Shown piece by piece: positions 1 through 64,000 of a DNA stretch of 64,000 bases. The notes beneath the pieces were generated by a model. The model did not search any database. It was given only the letters and a program-made list of their open reading frames with translations, and was not told where the DNA came from. The DNA is from Amorphochlora amoebiformis (Eukaryota > Cercozoa > Chlorarachniophyceae). The stretch is from contig BAAHQB010000044.1 of the NCBI GenBank assembly GCA_054601695.1, positions 620,001 to 684,000 of the forward strand. The letters run 5' to 3'. The stretch's first letter is position 1, and the number at the start of each line of letters is the position of its first letter. The position numbers were made by a program, and so were the translations under genes.

Positions 1-193
1 CATTGCACGTGTCCACTAGCCTCGCCGACCTCGCGTGGTCTTGATAACTACAACTTGTTATCTGCTTATCAAAATACATATGTAAATAGGAGTTGCCCGA
101 AGATTTAAATAATTTCCGTAAAAGTCGGCCAATCCTGGCACGTGTGGAGGGCAAGTCCCTTCTGGGCAGCCTGGCTCGTCCGAGCGGACATAC

Positions 194-21301
<21,108 letters not shown>

Positions 21302-21503
21302 TGCTAGTCTCCAGTTAGTTCTTATCATTGATATCGCCTCGATAAGACGACCCGAGTTTATAATTGCAGTATAATACTCGACGTATTATTACTCGTAGAG
21401 GTGCTACCGCAGGCTGAGATCCAACTATTACTAGTATCCATGCCATCATTATCATGATTATGGCTTCCCAATGATCATTAGTAATAATTAGATTATCTGA
21501 ATT
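21302..21503. other. Spacer between convergent genes A and B
   Basis: About 200 bp of unique, AT-moderate sequence without microsatellite. Both 3' UTRs must lie here or overlap. No canonical AATAAA is obvious on either strand. Confidence 0.5.
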
Positions 21504-30706
<9,203 letters not shown>

Positions 30707-30799
30707 CTAATAGTTCAGCAACAGATGCATATAAAAAAATGTTCGTGAGCATTCAATAGAATACACACATAACCCTTACCATATCGCGGGTTGAATCTG

Positions 30800-31021
30800 T
30801 TAATTCCTCTCTTTTCCCTCGCTTTCCCCCTCATTTTTCTCTCGTTTTTTTCGATTTTCCACATTTGAGACTAAAATTGTCCTAGGTGGAAGGTGCGTTT
30901 GGGAAGATGATGCTGTAAGTTGTGCATGAGGGCCGAAACAGAACAGCACGAGATGCGTTTGACCTTTTTCGAATAGCCGAAATTCTCTTCTATCTTCCGA
31001 AATTATAGGAAAAATCATCAA
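30800..31021 (-). CDS. Possible first exon of gene B (uncertain)
   Basis: A 73-codon open stretch on the minus strand begins with two ATG codons and ends in a Lys/Glu-rich, low-complexity tail. It lies just upstream of the first firm ankyrin exon, which needs a phase-0 donor. Possible donors such as GTCAAA near 30.96 kb do not give a clean phase match. It could instead be 5' UTR of gene B or the 3' side of gene E. I list it because this interval is non-repetitive and otherwise unexplained. Confidence 0.2.
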   Translation of the reverse strand: MMIFPIISEDRREFRLFEKGQTHLVLFCFGPHAQLTASSSQTHLPPRTILVSNVENRKKREKNEGESEGKERN

Positions 31022-31143
31022 TTAGACATCTACATATTCATTTGAATTACATCATATATCCATATATCTCCTTTAAAATATCGACATATATTATAGTCAT
31101 AAGTAAAATATGTGCATATTTGTATATAAATAAGTACATATCT

Positions 31144-35694
<4,551 letters not shown>

Positions 35695-35726
35695 GGCAGT
35701 GTGAAGGACGACCAAACTCGCGGGTG

Positions 35727-39870
<4,144 letters not shown>

Positions 39871-40131
39871 TATCACCCAATCAGACCCGCGCACGTCAGC
39901 GAAGGCAGGTGCGTATGCATGTGAAGGAGAGCGGGCTTGGAAAAGAGGATTTTGGGGTGAGCTTTGTGACTTACTTTGTTGAAGACCTATACATAAATCT
40001 TGTGATTAAAAATATGGTGTGAACATATTTATATATATATATATATATATAAATATATATATACACACACGCATATATATATATATATATATATATATAA
40101 TGTATTTCAAATCTATATATATATATATGTG

Positions 40132-40170
<39 letters not shown>

Positions 40171-40189
40171 ATGTGTGTATTATAAGGCC
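39871..40189. other. Intergenic spacer between genes C and F
   Basis: 319 bp between the TAA of gene C and the ATG of gene F. The first 150 bp are mixed sequence and the rest is TA repeat. No clear poly(A) signal or promoter motif beyond the TA itself. Confidence 0.5.
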
Positions 40190-45631
<5,442 letters not shown>

Positions 45632-45875
45632 TTCAGGAAATTTGAGCGGCATTACACATGCACTACAGCGAGCCGTTCTTTATTTATTCGGACGTACTAT
45701 GGATGTATAGCCTGCGACACAAACCCAAGTGTTCACGTACATGTATACGTTTACATCATGATTATATATGAAAGGATGGAGCAATCTTTAATAATGTATA
45801 TTATGATACAATATAATATAAATATTATATAAATGTATATTATAATACAGTATAATATAACTATTATATATACAA

Positions 45876-45920
<45 letters not shown>

Positions 45921-45926
45921 ATATAA

Positions 45927-45972
<46 letters not shown>

Positions 45973-45983
45973 TTTAAAAGAAA

Positions 45984-46051
<68 letters not shown>

Positions 46052-46070
46052 TTTCCTATGAAAGAAAATA

Positions 46071-46115
<45 letters not shown>

Positions 46116-47089
46116 CATACATATGTGTGTGTGTGCAGACTGCAGGGTAATTATAAAATTAATCTGTATAGTGTGTACTGACTAGCTCCAGTAGCCGGTC
46201 CGCCGGCATATCTAGCAAGCAGGCTGTTCATAGCCTGTGTGTGAAATAAGGATTATCTAATTTTGCGAATACGTATGAACTATACGTACGTATTGTATCA
46301 TGATCGTGCTGCGCGCACGCGTGCGTTAAATTGTGCATTGTGCATTTACGGATGCGTGCATGTACGTAAACACATTGCATACGTACGCATTGGGGCATTA
46401 GAATAGTAGTATCAAATCTAGAAATGGTTGCACTAGTCAAACAATTACAATTCCAGAAGCCACGGTACGGTTATTATTAACTTATTATCTAAATGATACC
46501 AACTGACTCACGGCGACGTACTACGGTACCGTGCGGCCGGTAGACATGCAGCAAGTAACGTATGCGTATACCTAGTATACGTACAGTACAGTAGGTCTGG
46601 TAGGCACAGCTTCCTCTTAAGTTCCTGCCGCAGTCAATTGTAGTAAACCGATACCCTGTCGTACGTACGTATGCGTATCAAGAATCATGATTGATATCGA
46701 TGCGTATGCAAACTAGTGACTGCATATATTATATACGTAGTAGTATGATATATCGGCCGAGACTGTTGAATACGTCGGACACCATACTAGTGTACCGTGT
46801 AGAGTGTGTAAAAGTGTGATGCCATGATACATGCGTACTACGTAAAACTGGTAAAAACATAGTACCGTGACAACTCCTTTCTGCCATCGGAATTTGCAAA
46901 GTTACGCCAAATTATTCTATATTGTTATATACTATAAAGTAGTACTCAGCGATAGTGACGATAAATATATACTTGATATGTATATACTAGATAATATTTA
47001 AAATAAATACACACACCAGCAAGCGTAGTATAGAGTAGTGAAGTACACTGCTGAGGCGCAGCCGAGCCGAAGCCGAAGCAGGAGTGGAA

Positions 47090-47153
<64 letters not shown>

Positions 47154-47417
47154 ACATTAATTGTCATAATTTTCGCACCCATTGGTGTCTATACTGTCTA
47201 CATTCTAGATATTGTTATGAATGAAAAACTTTAAAAATGCGCACACACAAAACGTCTCAGCTGATGAGAATTAACGAAAATCTTCATTGTATCAACTAAT
47301 GATTTATTTCACAAGTAAGTAAGTAGCACCCACTCACTTCGGTAAAGCAGTTATGAGGAAATGAGAAGACCTGAAATTATCGATATTCACTGCTAATGAT
47401 GTTGAATACCACCTTGC
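45632..47417. other. Intergenic region between convergent genes F and G
   Basis: TA repeat at 45770-46120, then about 950 bp of unique sequence rich in the palindromes TACGTA and GTAC (46270-46860), then a TA block at 47095-47150 and unique sequence to the stop of gene G. No open exon or RNA gene was recognised. Confidence 0.5.
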
Positions 47418-63621
<16,204 letters not shown>

Positions 63622-63687
63622 CTGTTAAAAAGTTTATACACGTGTCTATAAATACATATTAAATGTTATATATATGGATATATACAT

Positions 63688-63766
<79 letters not shown>

Positions 63767-63780
63767 GTGCGTGAAAACAA

Positions 63781-63825
63781 ACACGATTCCTAAGCTTGAC
63801 AGTATAAGTTGAAAACTGTTAACAG
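63781..63825 (-). pseudogene. Exon-edge copy: acceptor and 5' part of gene G exon 63621-63532
   Basis: On the minus strand AACAGTTTTCAACTTATACT... and CAAGCTTAGGAATCGTGTTTG parallel AACAGAAGTTTGCAACTTAC... and CAAGCTAGGGAGTCATGTTCG. It lies about 200 bp upstream of the true exon and is more diverged than the other copies. Confidence 0.6.
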
Positions 63826-63844
63826 TTATGTAATACATATAGTT

Positions 63845-63882
<38 letters not shown>

Positions 63883-63917
63883 TATATATGTATATACTAC
63901 GTAATATATTTAGAATT

Positions 63918-63958
<41 letters not shown>

Positions 63959-64000
63959 TACATATGTACATATATTGCACCCCGACATAGCATAGGTGGG

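Overview
This window is nuclear DNA from an intron-rich eukaryote, probably a protist or alga. Nothing in it fixes the lineage. The genes consist of short, non-repetitive exons with normal base composition, set in a sea of (TA)n microsatellite. Introns obey GT-AG, with two probable GC-AG exceptions. TAA and TAG act as stops, and short arrays of the telomere-type hexamer TTAGGG/CCCTAA are scattered through introns. Introns come in two kinds: compact ones of about 23-100 nt, and large ones of 0.3-2 kb filled with TA, CT/GA or telomere-like repeats. Almost every long reading frame translating to Tyr-Ile-Tyr-Ile is a microsatellite artefact. I rebuilt the gene models by reading exons on both strands and checking splice sites and intron phase. 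All coordinates and phases are hand-derived.

Layout. Gene A (+, 194-21301, about 34 exons, about 1,010 aa) is a secretory-pathway glycosyltransferase of the Core-2/I-branching (GT14, Pfam Branch) type. It has an N-terminal hydrophobic anchor, a long stem, a Lys/Ser-rich linker and a C-terminal R-type (beta-trefoil) lectin-like domain. Gene B (-, 30706-21504) converges on it tail to tail, about 200 bp away, and encodes an ankyrin-repeat protein with a charged helical tail. Gene E (-, 35694 down to about 31.1 kb) is an unrecognised protein, well supported only at its 5' end. Gene C (+, 35727-39870) lies head to head with E and encodes a small chromodomain plus PHD-finger protein, a likely histone-mark reader. 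Gene F (+, 40190-45631) encodes a protein with a single C2H2 zinc finger and a long tail of unknown function. Gene G (-, from beyond the right edge to 47418, at least 28 exons) encodes an ankyrin and EF-hand protein containing an internal module duplication, so it looks like a calcium-responsive scaffold. F and G also converge.

The most unusual feature is how introns are built. At least ten introns contain a broken copy of the edge of a neighbouring exon. A copy of an exon's 3' end with its donor site lies downstream of the true exon; a copy of an exon's 5' end with its acceptor lies upstream. TA runs separate the copies. Other notable items are four tRNA-related interspersed elements with terminal inverted repeats, alternating CT/GA blocks carrying an inverted module, and interstitial telomere-like arrays that change orientation. 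I found no rRNA, no independent tRNA gene, no CRISPR array and no intact transposase or reverse transcriptase.
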